From NCBI GenBank assembly GCA_910574455.1, contig CAJSYZ010000005.1:5766001-5830000 (forward strand): a stretch of 64,000 nucleotides of DNA, in the 5' to 3' direction. The notes beneath the pieces are model-generated. The model had not been told where the DNA came from. It searched no databases and saw nothing but the letters and a program-made list of their open reading frames with translations. Position numbers and translations under genes: made by a program. Shown here one piece after another: positions 46,804 through 59,079 of this stretch. This DNA is from Trichaptum fuscoviolaceum. Lineage: Eukaryota; Basidiomycota; Agaricomycetes; Hymenochaetales; Trichaptaceae. Position 1 is the stretch's first letter. Each line of letters starts with the position of its first letter.

Positions 46804-49800
46804 CCAACAAGTTCGGTGTTCTTTCTCGTATCGATATCTGTACTGGCATCGTAAGCTAGGAGGCGGGATCGAACCTTTTCCCAGTTTGATTCAGTGAAGA
46901 AAGAGGGATTCGACAACAAGTTAACATAGTCGTCCGTATGAGGCTGCCACAGAGCGCTAGTGAAATACCACTCAGCGCCGCCAAGTTCTTCTTTGATATT
47001 TTGCAACCGAGCTACCTGTTTATCAATGGCAACCTTGACCTATCCATGAGAAGATCAGCGAATAAGGACAATATAAGTACTGAAAAAAATAGATACCGCT
47101 GTTGCCGCAAGGGCGAGGGCACCGATAGGCTTTCCTATGGTGTTTCTGTCCAGTATTTTATGCCGACCCATGGCCAATACAATGTGTACGGACAACACTG
47201 AGACCACAAGGTCAGAGCAGAACAGTCCTTGCTTCTGTACATTTAGGGTCAATACATGGACACAAAATGCGACAATAAATACTCTTTTACTTACCCTCTC
47301 CATACTATACCAGCTTTCCCATAGAAACGGTTCGGCTTTCTTCTTATCAACTAGCGTCTGCAACGTCTTCACAATTGCTTCGTTTTGCATTGACTTTGAT
47401 TGTTCGCTGCTGATAAAACTCGCAACTGAATGCTCAGCTTTCTCAAACAGTTTCTTGCGCCAGCTATCAGAGCATCTCTGGGCCGCCTGAAATACAAGGA
47501 TTGCATCTCAATCTGGTAAAGGTAACTTGAAGATAACTAAGAATGACTCAACTAGAGAACAGATGTCGGCGAACTGTGTTTCGTAACTTAGTTCCACAGA
47601 ATCAAACACTTTCCCCCACAGTGTGCTGATGAACTCATTGTCCGGGTTTTGCCATGGCGTGATGGACTTTCCCACTGCGCGAAATAGTGAAGGTAATAAA
47701 ATATGAGTCCAACCGGCCTGAGTACCGGGAGGGAGACACTGGTTTGTCGCCCTTTTTCTGCCTGGCACGCGAGATCCTTCCTTTCCTTCATTTCGGCCCT
47801 TGTCCTCCAGCCCCACTGATGTCTGCATATAAGTGAATCAGCAAAAATATGTCATAGAAATGAATTTGATTCGACACACTGAGCTAGTAGTCCGAGAGAC
47901 TTTGCGATGACCAGGATAAGCCCCAGTCACTAACACTTCGGGTCCGGGAGTGCAGGATACTCTCGTCATTGCAAGCGACTGTGTTCGGGGTGCTAACGGC
48001 ATCTTTCGACCACCGGTCTAATAAGAATAGTGAGTGAATGCTCATATTCAGAGTGTATCAATCGACCCACACTTGCTTCATTATCAGCCACCAGCGACTG
48101 CCTCTTGCGATGTGAGGTAGCGGATCCAATCTCAGACTGCAACACGTCAGAAAGCTGTTATCCATGGCAAGTGAGCAGCTCGAAAGGAAGCAATTACCGT
48201 CGTGTCGGCCACAGGCCGATAAGGAGTGTCAGAGGGTTTCCTCTTCTTACTCAAATCCTTTTCGCCCGGTCAGAAACGAACTTAAAATGCCGGCTACCAA
48301 AGAATTGACACTTACTGTGGCACCGACCTGTGTGTCCATGCCAGTCAACAATGACTTCTTGACCTTGACACTCTTACTAGCCTATTGAGATGGTGTAAAG
48401 TAAGTAAACATAAACATGAAGGAATCCATTACACGTGAAGGTGGAAGAATTACCACATCAACCTGGGAGTCGATGTCCGGTGGCGACTTTCTCTTTCTGT
48501 TTTTTGTGACTATGATGTCCTATTTATAGGCACAAATTAGTGATCAACCCGATGTGAGGAAGGGAACGAACAGTTGCTACAGCGGAAGTGAGCCTACGGT
48601 GCATCGACGCCCACACATACCTGTATACGGGGTTCCAAGGCTAGTGAATGCACCTTACAACCATAAATCAGGGGGAAACGAGAGAAACTGGATTAAGATG
48701 GGACTTACCGGTGCGCTGAGCTGCGAATTGGCAGTTCTCTTGTTTGCATCCTGTCCAAAGATCAATTCAGCAAGCAATGAAGGAAGGATGTAGCATGAGG
48801 ATCACTGTGCTTCACTGTCTGGCACTCACCTGTCCACCTGGTTTTGTCTCGTTGTTCTTATCCTCAAGTACGGAAAGGGATTGGTTAGTAGATTGGAAAA
48901 GGTAGGAATGATATGACGTCGCTTACCGTTGAAACCTGCGACCCGGAGAGAGTGTCGCGCAGCAACTTCCTTTTCTTTGAGTTCAAGTTGCTGCTACCTC
49001 CATCCTGTTCATTACACGACAGTTGGCAGAAAAATAATAACGAAGGGATATGATCAAACGGTCATGGGGTAACTGACGTGAATCGAACAGTAATAAGTCA
49101 CACTCACACTAGCTTGAGCCGGCCTTGTCAGCCTCCTCGGATCGCTTTCGCCCTACAAGCAAGGTATTCAGACTGCATCTGCCATTCTAATGTTCCGTCA
49201 ACTCACAATATTTGTGTCCGAATCGACAAAATGTGCTGTCTGTTGCACGCTGATTGAGCTATTCTTTACACCATGATAGCTTGCGAGGGTTATTGTTTCT
49301 CCTTCATCCTCCCAAGGACTTAAGTTTTCATTGTCTTGCAATGAGATGCTGTGTCTAGTGTAGCTTGGCGTCAGCGAAGCTCATAATATGGTAACAAAGA
49401 CGAGAGTGTCATCGTTGTAGGTAGAAGGAAATTTGATCCCGTTGTCGGAGCGTCATGATCCGCTTCTTTAGCATGAACATTAGTAATCTAGTTGCCAGTG
49501 GATCAAACTATGAGCTTTAGCTGAGTCTAAATCAAGCTTCACACTTACCATTACATCGTGCATTCCAGAAATTGATCCCGTACGCATTGCAAGATTTCAA
49601 ATTTAAACTCACAAATTGATCCCTCTCGAGTCTATCCCAGCCACCTCAAGTCCTCCATCCTCTTCACCAATGAAAGTGGATTCATCTGTGTTGCGAAGCG
49701 CCCTGGCAGGTCGCTTTGTCTTGTCGTCCCGCTTTGACGTAGCGGGCGAGTCTATTATATCCGTTTCTTCACCAGAAAGGCTCTCGTTCTGTCCGGCAGG

Positions 49801-50618
49801 TGCGTGAAAGAAAATGTTGCTTGGAGTGGCGGCAGATCTCGACGTCTTTGCGGTCTGCACACGGGTGCGAAATGGAAGTTCACCTTTGGGATCTTCTTTC
49901 CTAGCCTTTTTTGCAGGCTTTCTGTTTGACGCATCCGTACTCGCCGCTTCATATTGTGAGTCAAAGTAGTCAACCTCCAAGCTTCGAAAACATCTGAAAA
50001 TGTATAGGCAGTATAACTCACCAATGTCTAAGTCTTCGTTGTATTCAACTTCACAACCCGACACGTCTTTAACATCGTTCTTCGAGCCTGCTTACGCCAG
50101 TTCAAAGCTATGTAATTACTGATCTGAGGTTGAAGACTTACTACTAGCTTCGCCCTTCGGCTTCCTACATCCACGTTTTCCAGCGAGTTTAGGCACTGTT
50201 GAGCCCATCTGGGTGCGTGTCTCAAGAGCCTTCGACAAATTTTTTCAATTTCTACGGTCTCTAGCATCGCTGCTTCTTGGTTTTCTGCTGCAGTCACCTT
50301 CTTTCGTACCTTGTCAGCTGCCTCTTGTTCTTTTGCTGCCCGTTTCTGCTCCGCAGCGAGTTTTTTCCTCTCTTTCGCGACCGCGACTTGCTGGGCCGCA
50401 GCTCTGCGGAAAGCTGCCCGTTCTTCCTTCTGTTTTTCCTTCTCCTCCTTCTCCTTCAATGCCTCATCTCGCCTCGCTGCCTGCTGTACTTTCCTTTTGT
50501 CTTTTTCTTCCTTCTCCCGCAATATCTCCTCCTTTGTTCGTCTTGTTCTGAGTTGGTCAACTACTGCTCCGGGGTGCTGGTTATTGTTCTTAGCCCTCGT
50601 CTGTCTTCGAGTTGACAT

Positions 50619-50993
50619 TTTGTGCAGTGTTTTGAGACTTGGGTGATAATAAGATGGATCGAAGGTGCTAGTTCAAGATCAGGGAGGCGGGGGCGTCTAT
50701 CTTAGACAACTTGAAGTTGAAAATTTACGCCCACTCACTCACTGGCAGGCTGCCACTGGCCAGGCTGCCACAGTGTGTGACTTACTACTACTACTAGTAG
50801 TAGTACTAGTACTAGTACTCACTGGCACTCAGGCTGGCACTGCACTCAGGCTGGCAGCCTTACCGGCGTACTACCAGTAGTACTAGTAGTACTATGACTA
50901 ATTTAAACTCAGGTTCAAGTTCACTCACTGCCAGCCTGCTGGCACTCAGCTGTGAGTCCCAATCATCGACATGTACTACTGAAGGTTACATTG
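50619..50993. promoter_or_regulatory. Divergent promoter region with repeated CACTGGCA and ACTAGTAGT motifs
   Basis: A 375-bp spacer between the divergent DUF6532-like and Plavaka genes. It contains at least six CACTGGC/GGCTGGCA or GCCAGCCT variants and dense runs of TACTAGTAGTAC. Similar clusters occur at 55130-55300 and 57900-58880. They could be subterminal transposase-binding repeats or promoter elements; which is not decided by sequence alone. Confidence 0.45.
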
Positions 50994-53900
50994 ATGCCAG
51001 CGACACGGAAAAAGCACGATCCCCTTCATTTTCCACCAACTATTCGATGCACCTTGCCCAGCTGTAGTAGGACGTTCAAGAGTCAATCTGGAAGAGCAAG
51101 ACATGAATATTCAGCTCATCCGATGTCATCCGTGGCAAGATCTACTGCCTGTGGTCACGACTACTATGATCCTTCACCTATTCGACCCACACGAGCTCCA
51201 ACTCCTCAACCTCTACCGAGGTCGTCCGAACTTCCAACAGAGGGTCATTTTGAGAGCGGCCCTGACTCCTACGATTACGATATTTCCATGCTTACACAGG
51301 ATATCTCGATGCTCAGTATAGGCCGAGACGAGCTGCTTCAAGACCTAGACAGACCTGATTCTCTGTCCCATTCTGGCACCGGAAGTGACAGTGGCCGTAG
51401 TGCATCCTCTGAAGATTTGGACTTCGACGTTGGAGATCATGAGGAGAGTGATGGTGACCTAAAGGTGTATCACAGATATATGAATGGTGCGCACCAAGTA
51501 TATTGTCCTCGGTTTGATAGCACTCTGATGAAAAACATCGTGCAGCCACCCCGTGTGATGCGGAAGGAAACAACTTAGAAAACGACGAACCACCTGTTCC
51601 GCGAAATGAACCTGCACCAAATGACTGGTCTCCCTATTCGTGCCGAGCAGATTTTGAGCTCGCAGACTTTCTTTATCGCGATGAGCAAATGTCTGCTGGT
51701 AATATAACAAAGCTTCTCGGAATCATGAAGGCTTACCAGCGAATTCAGTCTGTGAAGAACGCGAAATCTGGCGGATATTCTGAGTTGGACGTAACTAAGC
51801 CCGACGATGACTCAGATCTGGATCCCACTAGTACGCTACTCGATGGAGACGCACAAAAGTTGTACAATGTCATTGACGCTACGAGAGTTGGTGATGTGCC
51901 TTGGAAATCCTTTAGTAACTTCTACACGGACAACAATGGCCAAAAAGCGACAGACGAGAACACCGAGTCATGGAAGAGGAAAGGATATGATGTATGGTAT
52001 CGGGATCCCTTGGAAGTGATCCGAAATTTGGTGGATAATACGGCTTTAGAAGGCGAATTCGACTATGTCCCATTTCGTGAATATCAGCCAAAGGAGGAAT
52101 CTGATGACATCAATGACAAAGAACGAGTGTTCAGAAATTACATGTCCGGAAATTTTGCTTGGGAACAGGCTGTAGGTCATGACTCATGAACTCGCAGGAA
52201 ACATACTGATTATCCTTGACTTAGAATAAGATCTACGCCGAAGATAAAGCAGTCCATGGATCTATGTTCGTTCCGGTGATCTTGGGGAGCGACAAGACAA
52301 CAGTTTCCGTTGGAACTGGCAACAACGAATATTATCCGTTATATCTCTCAATAGGAAATGTATCAAACAAGGCCCGGCGGTCCCAAAAGTTGAATACAGT
52401 CCAGCTTGTAGCATTTTTAGCAATACCAAAGAGTGTGTGTCAAAAACTGAGCCATTCAATTGTGTTTTGACGCTTTTTTGCAGCTGAGCGACAGTACGAA
52501 AAGTCAGATGACTTCCGTCGCTTTAGACATCAAATTTTTCATTCATCTATATCGAGAATCTTGAGTTCACTGAAGACCGCCATGTCCATAAACAATGAAC
52601 AGACCATTCTCCGGTGCCCTGATGGTCACTTGCGTAGGTCGGTTCTCGGACTCGGCTCGTATATAGCCGATTATCCGGAACAGGTGAGTCTATGCGCAAT
52701 ATGCACTGGATGGTGCTGCAAGTAAGTACCATCCTTTCCAAAATCGCATAGGAGTCTGAGGAAATGGCTTACGGTGGCTATATAGATGCACAGCTCCCCA
52801 CAAGGACCTAGATAATCCGGAGTTTGCATCAAATCCTCGAACAAAAGAGCTACACGAACGATTGATAGAGCAGGTAAATGACAACAACTTAACCAGAGCA
52901 ACAATTCGCAAAGAGTATGGGTTCCACCAAGATATCGTGGTATGTGCTCCAAATTCTCCATTGGATGCGCTTCTAAGAACTATGTTTTCCCGTAGCCCTT
53001 CACCAATGACTTTCCGCGCGCAGATATATGCGATCTCATTTCTCCGGACCTATTGCACCAAATCATCAAAGGTGTTTTCAAGGATCATCTTGTCGAGTGG
53101 ATATGCCAGAGCTTGACCACAACAGAGCTGGATATTGTGGATAAAAGGTGCCATTCTCAAACAATTTGTATAATATGAATACTATCGCTGACCTCCGCGT
53201 AGAATCAGAGTCGCTGCTCCTTTTCCTGGACTACGTAGATTCCCCGAAGGCCGAGGCTTCAAGCAATGGACAGGCAATGATTCAAAGGCACTTATGAAAG
53301 TATGTGATTTTTCCTTCTTGTTCGAGGCGGTCGTTTGCTGATAGTAGTCGATGTAAACCGCTTAGGTGTATCTTCCGGCTATTGTGGGCATTGTGCAGGA
53401 TGATATAATTCATGCATTGAGTGCATTTCTCGACTTCTGTTATCTTGTGCGTCGGTACACGATTACAGCCTCAACACTTGATCAGATCAAAGCCTCTCTG
53501 GATTGCTTTCATCAATATCGGCAAATATTCATAGCTATGGGTATCCGGGACAACTTCTCACTACCACGACAGCATGCCATGGTCCACTATCCTACAATGA
53601 TTCCTCTGTTCGCTGCACCGAGTGGACTATGTTCATCGATCACAGAGAATAAGCACATTTACGCGGTCAAGGAAACATGGCGACGCTCAAACAAAAATGA
53701 TCCCTTGGGTCAGATGATCACAGCAAACCAACGACTCAGTAAACTTATTGCATCAAGGGCAACTTCAAAAGGCGTGGAATGCTGGATGATACGTTAGCCG
53801 AGGCTTCGTGGAGAGCTTTGCGAGATGTTTTGCGCAAGAATATGTCGTCAGAGTCAGAGTCGGATGACGCTGAGAGGGACCCTGATGCCAGTGGGGGAGA

Positions 53901-54998
53901 GCAGATGCAACAACGTGACGTATTAGTAGTAGGTGAAGCTGATGATACAGATGACTTCTTCGATGCCATTGTGGGTATTCAAGAGCTCAACGAAATTGCA
54001 GATTTGGACGATTCCGAAAGTTTAATAGATGAGCCACAGCGTGGTGCGGTTCATGGCGTAGGAAATGCTGAACGCCAGCTCCGCTTGGGTGGCGGGAATG
54101 ACCCTTTGAGCTTTACGTTAATGGCTTCGAAAAAACGTTAGTGAAACATCCTTTTGGTGCTGCAAATCCAACTTGTTTATTGTTATCCTTGCAGAGTCCA
54201 GTAAAGTGTACCCTAAACAGCTCGATGCTCTCGCGGCAATAGAAGGTTATCCAGAACTTCGACAACTCCGACAACTCATCAAGAAACACTTATTCAACAA
54301 GTACGAAAGTTGTAACACCAACTCAAAGTGTTCTGCTACTACTAGTAGTAGCAGGCAAGCCAAATTAAACTACAACGGATTTGAACACTATAAACTGGAT
54401 ATTAGCAATGACTTTTCAATTTTCCATTCAGCCACCGCGTTCTTTGCGTATCGTGGTGAATCGATCTCTATAGAACAAGCAATGAGGGAGGTGATCAGGT
54501 CCAGTCCCTCTTGGCGCGGAAAACCTCGACGAGATGCAGTTCTTGTCCGAGGTGGTTCCCGCAAACAGGGGTTCGCAGGAATGAGAGTTGCCAGGGTTAT
54601 ACTTTTTTTTCTCATTCACCGTTAAAGTGGAACGTCAGGAATGCGCTCTCGTCCAGTTTTTCAAGCGTGTTGGAGAATCGCCCGACCCGAAAACAAGAAT
54701 GTGGATAGTTGAACCAGCATATGAGTTGGAGAGCTCTACCGCCTGTGTCGGACGCTGTCCCGGAGTGAATGACAGTGGCAGACATCACTATCACCGTGAC
54801 TGCAAGGCTCCGAAGCTGTCTGTGATAGATATAGGGGACATCTTTCGTTTAGCTCACCTCCTTGGGGTCCCGAAGGGTGACGAATCTCCTCCGAAGTCAT
54901 TGACACCTGAGGAATCCCTGGACTTTTACGATAGATTCTACGTTAACAGATTTGCTGACATGCACATGCACGAAACATTGTACGAAACTAGACAATGA
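50994..54998 (+). CDS. Plavaka-family DNA transposase, apparently frameshifted
   Basis: Multi-exon plus-strand gene starting MPATRKKHDPLHFPPT. An N-terminal C2H2 finger (CTLPSCSRTFKSQSGRARH) precedes a disordered linker and the Plavaka core: DWSPYSCRADFELADFLYR, YDVWYRDPLEVIRNLVDN, DKTTVSVGTGNNEYYPLY, LGLGSYIADYPEQ, TGWCCKCTAPHKDLDNP, DICDLISPDLLHQIIKG and SLPRQHAMVHYPTMI. The C-terminal part has VERQECALVQFFKRVG. Plavaka elements are CACTA-like fungal transposons, and the order and length fit a complete transposase. About nine short introns keep frame, but two breaks are not explained by splicing. A missing base near 53760-53765 stands between LSKLIASRA and FKRRGMLDDTL, and an extra T in the eight-T run at 54603-54610 precedes the ECALVQFF block. 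The copy is therefore probably inactive, unless these are sequencing errors. It is divergent to the DUF6532-like gene. Confidence 0.85.
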
Positions 54999-55447
54999 TT
55001 ACTACTAACTTGAAGTAAAGCTTTTCAATTAGCATACACAACCTTGAATGTACTATATTGAAACTTACGAGTGAGGACTCGGATATGGCAATGAAACAAA
55101 AGGATGTACTAGACGAAACAGACCTTAGTACTACGTATGTAACGTAGTACTACACTGGCATTGCAGCATTGGCTCTTAAAGACTAGTAGTACCATGACAC
55201 TGTTTTAACTTCAACTTCAAGTTATGGTGTTCTTGGCTTGCTTTCAAGTTGTACAGTATACTACTAGTGGTACACTGGCAATGATATCATGGCAGTAGTA
55301 TTTCATTCAGGTTGGTCAAGGCAATGTTATTATCAGCAAATCACAAAGCGACACAAGGAAAAACTGTAGACACTAGCATAGCGCAAAGATTACATGGGAA
55401 CTCCAAGTCATAGCTTCACCTCCGAGTCCAGCTCTGCCCCGCAACAG
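54999..55447. other. Spacer between convergent Plavaka and unknown genes
   Basis: Contains AGTACTACGTATGTAACGTAGTACT near 55130, ACACTGGCA at 55152 and 55271, and TTCAACTTCAAGTT near 55207. This is the same motif set as upstream of the Plavaka gene, so the element's right subterminal region may lie here. No clear terminal inverted repeat was identified. Confidence 0.4.
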
Positions 55448-57861
55448 CTAGTTGTGGTGACTGTTTCTATTAGAAGACCTTTCTTCCTGCTTGCCATTAG
55501 GAAGATACATCGGTGTGCAAATATCCTCAGGCTTTCGGTTCATCACTTCGCTTAGATAATCGCGATACTGTGAGTTGTAGATCTCTCCCGGTGATAAACT
55601 CGTCCTGGCAGTCGAAGCCCCGGCCGTAACCCTCGCTCCGGGTGGTATATCGTTACATATCTCGAGCACCGTTGCTATCAGTTGGTCTTGAAATTTATCA
55701 TAGCGGGTACTATTGTGGGTATCCTTCAAGTCTACGTAAGCCGTGAACTTCTCAATAGAGTCAAGGACTGCGTCAGTCCTCTCCTCCCGAGCATGTATGA
55801 TATCGTTCATTACGTAGCGGATTGAACGGGATAGCTGGTTACCCATGACTGTGTGGAAAAGATCCTCGTTGAGGACTATTTGCAACCACCTCTTGACGAC
55901 TTTAAAACCATGTATCAACTCCCGCTGAATCCTTTCCAAACGACCGACATCTCGTAAGTCGAGTTTGTTCAAAAAATCAGCGAAAGAGGGATTAGGCCCC
56001 AAGGCCTTCAAGGTCCTTTTCATGTCTTCAACAGATTTGATGCGAAGGTCGTCGGCCATAACAAAGTTCGGCACTTCTTCACCGTTATGGAGTGCGCGGA
56101 CCTTGTCCCAAAGTGTGAGCGCCAGTCTCCGTCCAATCTCCGAGTCTTTAAAGACTAGATGCTTGTGAACGTCAGGCTGAGGGCGTACCTGAGGCAATCC
56201 CCCAAACAGTTGGACCGCAGGCGTTACGAAAGTTCCTGGGTTGTCCACCGTCATTGAGTAGAGCCTTTCCTGTGCATTGGGCTTGAAATTAAACTGAAGA
56301 GCTGCCGATTGTTGGAGGAGTTTGTCAATTTCTACGATGAAATCGTAAAGTGCGTTGTAATGGAGCTGGAAATATGGTAGAAAGAACCGGAAAGCAGTTA
56401 ATTTGTTCACCTGAGATGCGTCGAATGGCAGGTTTTGACGTTGCCGAGCTTCACGATTCAGGATAAATTTGACATGTGGTGGGTCTTTTACCACAGTGTA
56501 GGATATTTCTTCCGGTTCCGGGGAACGACTCGAAGTCGGAGGTGGCAAGTAAACTCGAAGGTATCGGTTAAAGTGTTCATGCATGACGACAGACAATGTC
56601 TTAAAGTTGGCGGCAAAGTAATTGAGAGTGCCGGGAACAGAATTATGTGAGTACTTGGTTTTCAGTATCTCCTCGCCAGTGAAATCAAGGACAATTGCAC
56701 AGCCTTCCCGGAGGTAGGTCAGTAGATTATCTGTAAGCTTCCTCATTCTTACAGCGTCGCCTGCTTGCCGTGACTAACAAGGGTATGTTTTTAGATGTCA
56801 CTCTTTTTAGAAATGTGATCATGTTACTTACCCCAGACATTTTGTCTTCCACGAGATCGATTGACGCTGATACGTCATTTAAAGTATCTGCAACGTTCTT
56901 CTGGACTCCTTCCATCACGGCAAACCTCTTCTCCAAATCCGTAACTCGAGCCCTCAATTCATTGGAATCCTTTTTATGAAATTCCTCCCATTTTTTCAGC
57001 TTCTTGGTCAAGTCCTGCAGCTGCTTGACTCCTGCATTTGGATCGTATAAGGGCGCGAGCTCAGAGGGGGTTGGCGAATGAGATGAACTCTTTGGGATCA
57101 AGTGAGCCGATTCGATGTTTTCTGTGCCAGTGAAGGGTTAGCTTTGGACACAGACTATGATAGAAAAGGGAGGAAGAATGCGTTACCTTCGCTTGGATCG
57201 ACGTTATCAACTTGAGAATCCGATACTCCAATTGCCGGCGAACTGCGCATAGATTTTTGGGCAGCAGACACTTTAGAACGCAAATCCGACAACATGTCAT
57301 TTGGAGTACTACGTGGGCTGCGGCTGAATCGAGGCCGAGGAGTAGGTGAAGGGGTTGAAGGGTTGAGGACGCTAATTTGAAGAACCCTCTTATTTGGAAT
57401 AGTCGGATCGTTCTGCGCGACGTCCCGCCTCTGAGTCTCCCCTCGATAGCCATTGGCGCCAAAGTATGTTCCAAGTCCTTCACGCGGGTTATAACTGTTG
57501 TGTACGTGTTGTGCGCTGCCTCTATAGTCGCGGTTCGAGCCCGCAGGGTATGAAGAGCTGGTCCTGTCTTGGTATTGCCCACTGGCGCTGGTAAGGCTCG
57601 GCCCCGGAGTGCTCGTGAGACTGTGCTCATAAAGTCTCCGTTTATTACTTCTGTTCTTGCTGTGCCAGCCCTTCTGTGAATACGGCGGTGAATAGGAACG
57701 TTCACGGCCCTTCGAGTACCGATTACGACTGGAACGATGCTCCAACTCGGATTCGGATTCTTCGAAATAATTGTCAGAACCGGCGAGGGGTCCGACTCAA
57801 ACTCAGGCTCACCTTCACTTTTCGGGCTGCGCTGACGCTTCTTACTATTGTATGATGGCAT
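55448..57861 (-). CDS. Unrecognised protein: disordered N-terminus, coiled coil, helical C-terminal domain
   Basis: Four exons (57813-57861, 57187-57759, 56832-57121, 55448-56773) join exactly in frame to 745 residues, with introns of 53-65 nt. The N-terminus is basic and Arg/Ser/Tyr/Gly-rich (MPSYNSKKRQRSPKSE, YSKGRERSYSPPYSQKG), like nuclear or RNA-associated proteins. Residues ~235-300 form a coiled coil (LKKWEEFHKKDSNELRARV). The C-terminal ~440 residues are a well-structured, mostly helical region (LREGCAIVLDFTGEEILKTK, FFLPYFQLHYNALYDFIVE, FHTVMGNQLSRSIRYVMND). I do not recognise the family and see no nuclease, helicase or kinase motif. It is convergent with the Plavaka transposase, 450 bp apart, and surrounded by the same short noncoding motifs, so it might be transposon cargo or simply a neighbour. 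The reading frame is intact. Confidence 0.7.
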
Positions 57862-59079
57862 AACTGCAAACTGGAGGAGTCTCAGGCTTGCCGTGAGTAG
57901 TGATGCCGAATATTAGTAATAGTAGTGGTAGTGGTAGTAGTGGTACTACCTCACGCGGAAGTTCGGTAGCGAGTAGTAGTACTAAGTAGTAGTAGCGAAC
58001 TTGAAGCGGATCAGGCTCACGCTCGGCCTGAGGCTGTAGCCTGAGTGGTTCTAATCGGTAGAGCTACTACTAGTAGTACTAGAAGTACAAGCTTGAAGAT
58101 CTCAGTTAGTGGATGAAGTAGATCTAGAAGGCTGAAAGCTCACTCACCACCAGTGCCAGCAGTCTACAAGTAGGATGAAATTCAGGTGGACTTCAGGATG
58201 AGAGGGCTTCAAGCTGTTGATGTGTGAAGTTGAAGAACAAGCCTAAGTACTAGACTCGGGCACGACACGTCGCTCAGGCTCACTGGGGTGCAACGTCAAG
58301 TTGTGGGCATGGGGTACTCAGGCTACTAAATTCGGAACTTGAACTTGAACTAGTTGAAAGTCCGACGGCTCGGAGTGGAAACGCTACTAGTACCTCAGGC
58401 TGCCACGTACTACTGCCGTGACTCCCGGGCCGTCGGAGTCGGACATCATGATCACTGCAACTCACTGGCAGGCTGAATGATCCGACTCGGAGTTGGCATT
58501 CAAGTTGCGCGCGCCGACAACTTCAACTTGAAATTGAACTTGAATGCCACTGGCATGCCAGTGATGTTTGGCGACTACTACTACCTACTATTAGTACTCA
58601 CTGGCAGGGTACCGTACTACTACTAGCCACTGGCAGCTGAATGATCCAGTCTTAAGCAGCTTAAGCTTCCAGTTCTGTCCACTCAGACTGGCAAGTTGTC
58701 ACAATCTCAACTTTACTACTACTACTAGTAGTAGTATACGGTTCGAGTCCGAGTTCGAGTCCGAGTCCGAGTCCGAGTCCGAGCCTGAGTTCAAGGCCGG
58801 ACACCGGACCTGAGTGAGCTTGAAGGCTGGCCCAGCACTGGTGAGTGGCACTCAGGCTGTCCGGCCGGCGTGACGGCGGTACTTCAAGTTCAAGTTCAAG
58901 TTCAAGTTCAAGTTCAAGTTGGAGCCTCAGGCTGAGTCGGAGTCGGGTCAGAGTTCAACTTGAAGTTGACTCGTCATCAATTCAAGAACTTCAAGTTGAA
59001 GCTGAGCCGAGCCTCCTCCGACTTGGACTCGGAGTCTCACAGGCTTCAAGTTACTACTGCTCTACGCCCCGACTCGTGA
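57862..59079. other. Motif-rich noncoding block
   Basis: About 1.2 kb crowded with short motifs: CTACTACTACTAGTAGTAG, CACTGGCAGG/TGCCAGTG, GAATGATCCG, and AACTTGAAGTT forms. Simple repeats are (GAGTCC)n at ~58748-58790 and (TTCAAG)n at ~58880-58920. No credible gene; open frames here follow the repeats. Confidence 0.5.

Larger units (their letters stand above)
44674..50618 (-). pseudogene. DUF6532-like gene split by a hAT element
   Basis: Minus-strand gene with ATG at 50618 (MSTRRQTRAKNNNQHPG). The N-terminal ~150 residues are a Lys/Glu/Arg-rich coiled coil (EEILREKEEKDKRKVQQ), followed by a disordered region (TSRSAATPSNIFFHAP). Small exons between ~47830 and 46800 encode a helical domain with GKPIGALALAATAV and FFTESNWEKVRSRLLAYDA, resembling the DUF6532 proteins common in Agaricomycetes. 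At 46796-46803 the frame meets an 8-bp target duplication and the hAT element at 45150-46795. Beyond it the same frame resumes (GRDFSLYFDIVDADS) and runs 67 codons in an Asp/Glu-rich tail; the acidic composition continues in another frame to 44674. As it stands the last exons are cut off, and the truncated frame ends inside the element at 46545. Exons between 47830 and 49600 are not resolved. Function is unknown. Confidence 0.55.

Noticed and set aside
53761..53800. Intron explaining the Plavaka frame shift
   Set aside because: There is no GT-AG pair of plausible length between the LSKLIASRA and FKRRGMLDDTL coding blocks, which adjoin within about one codon.
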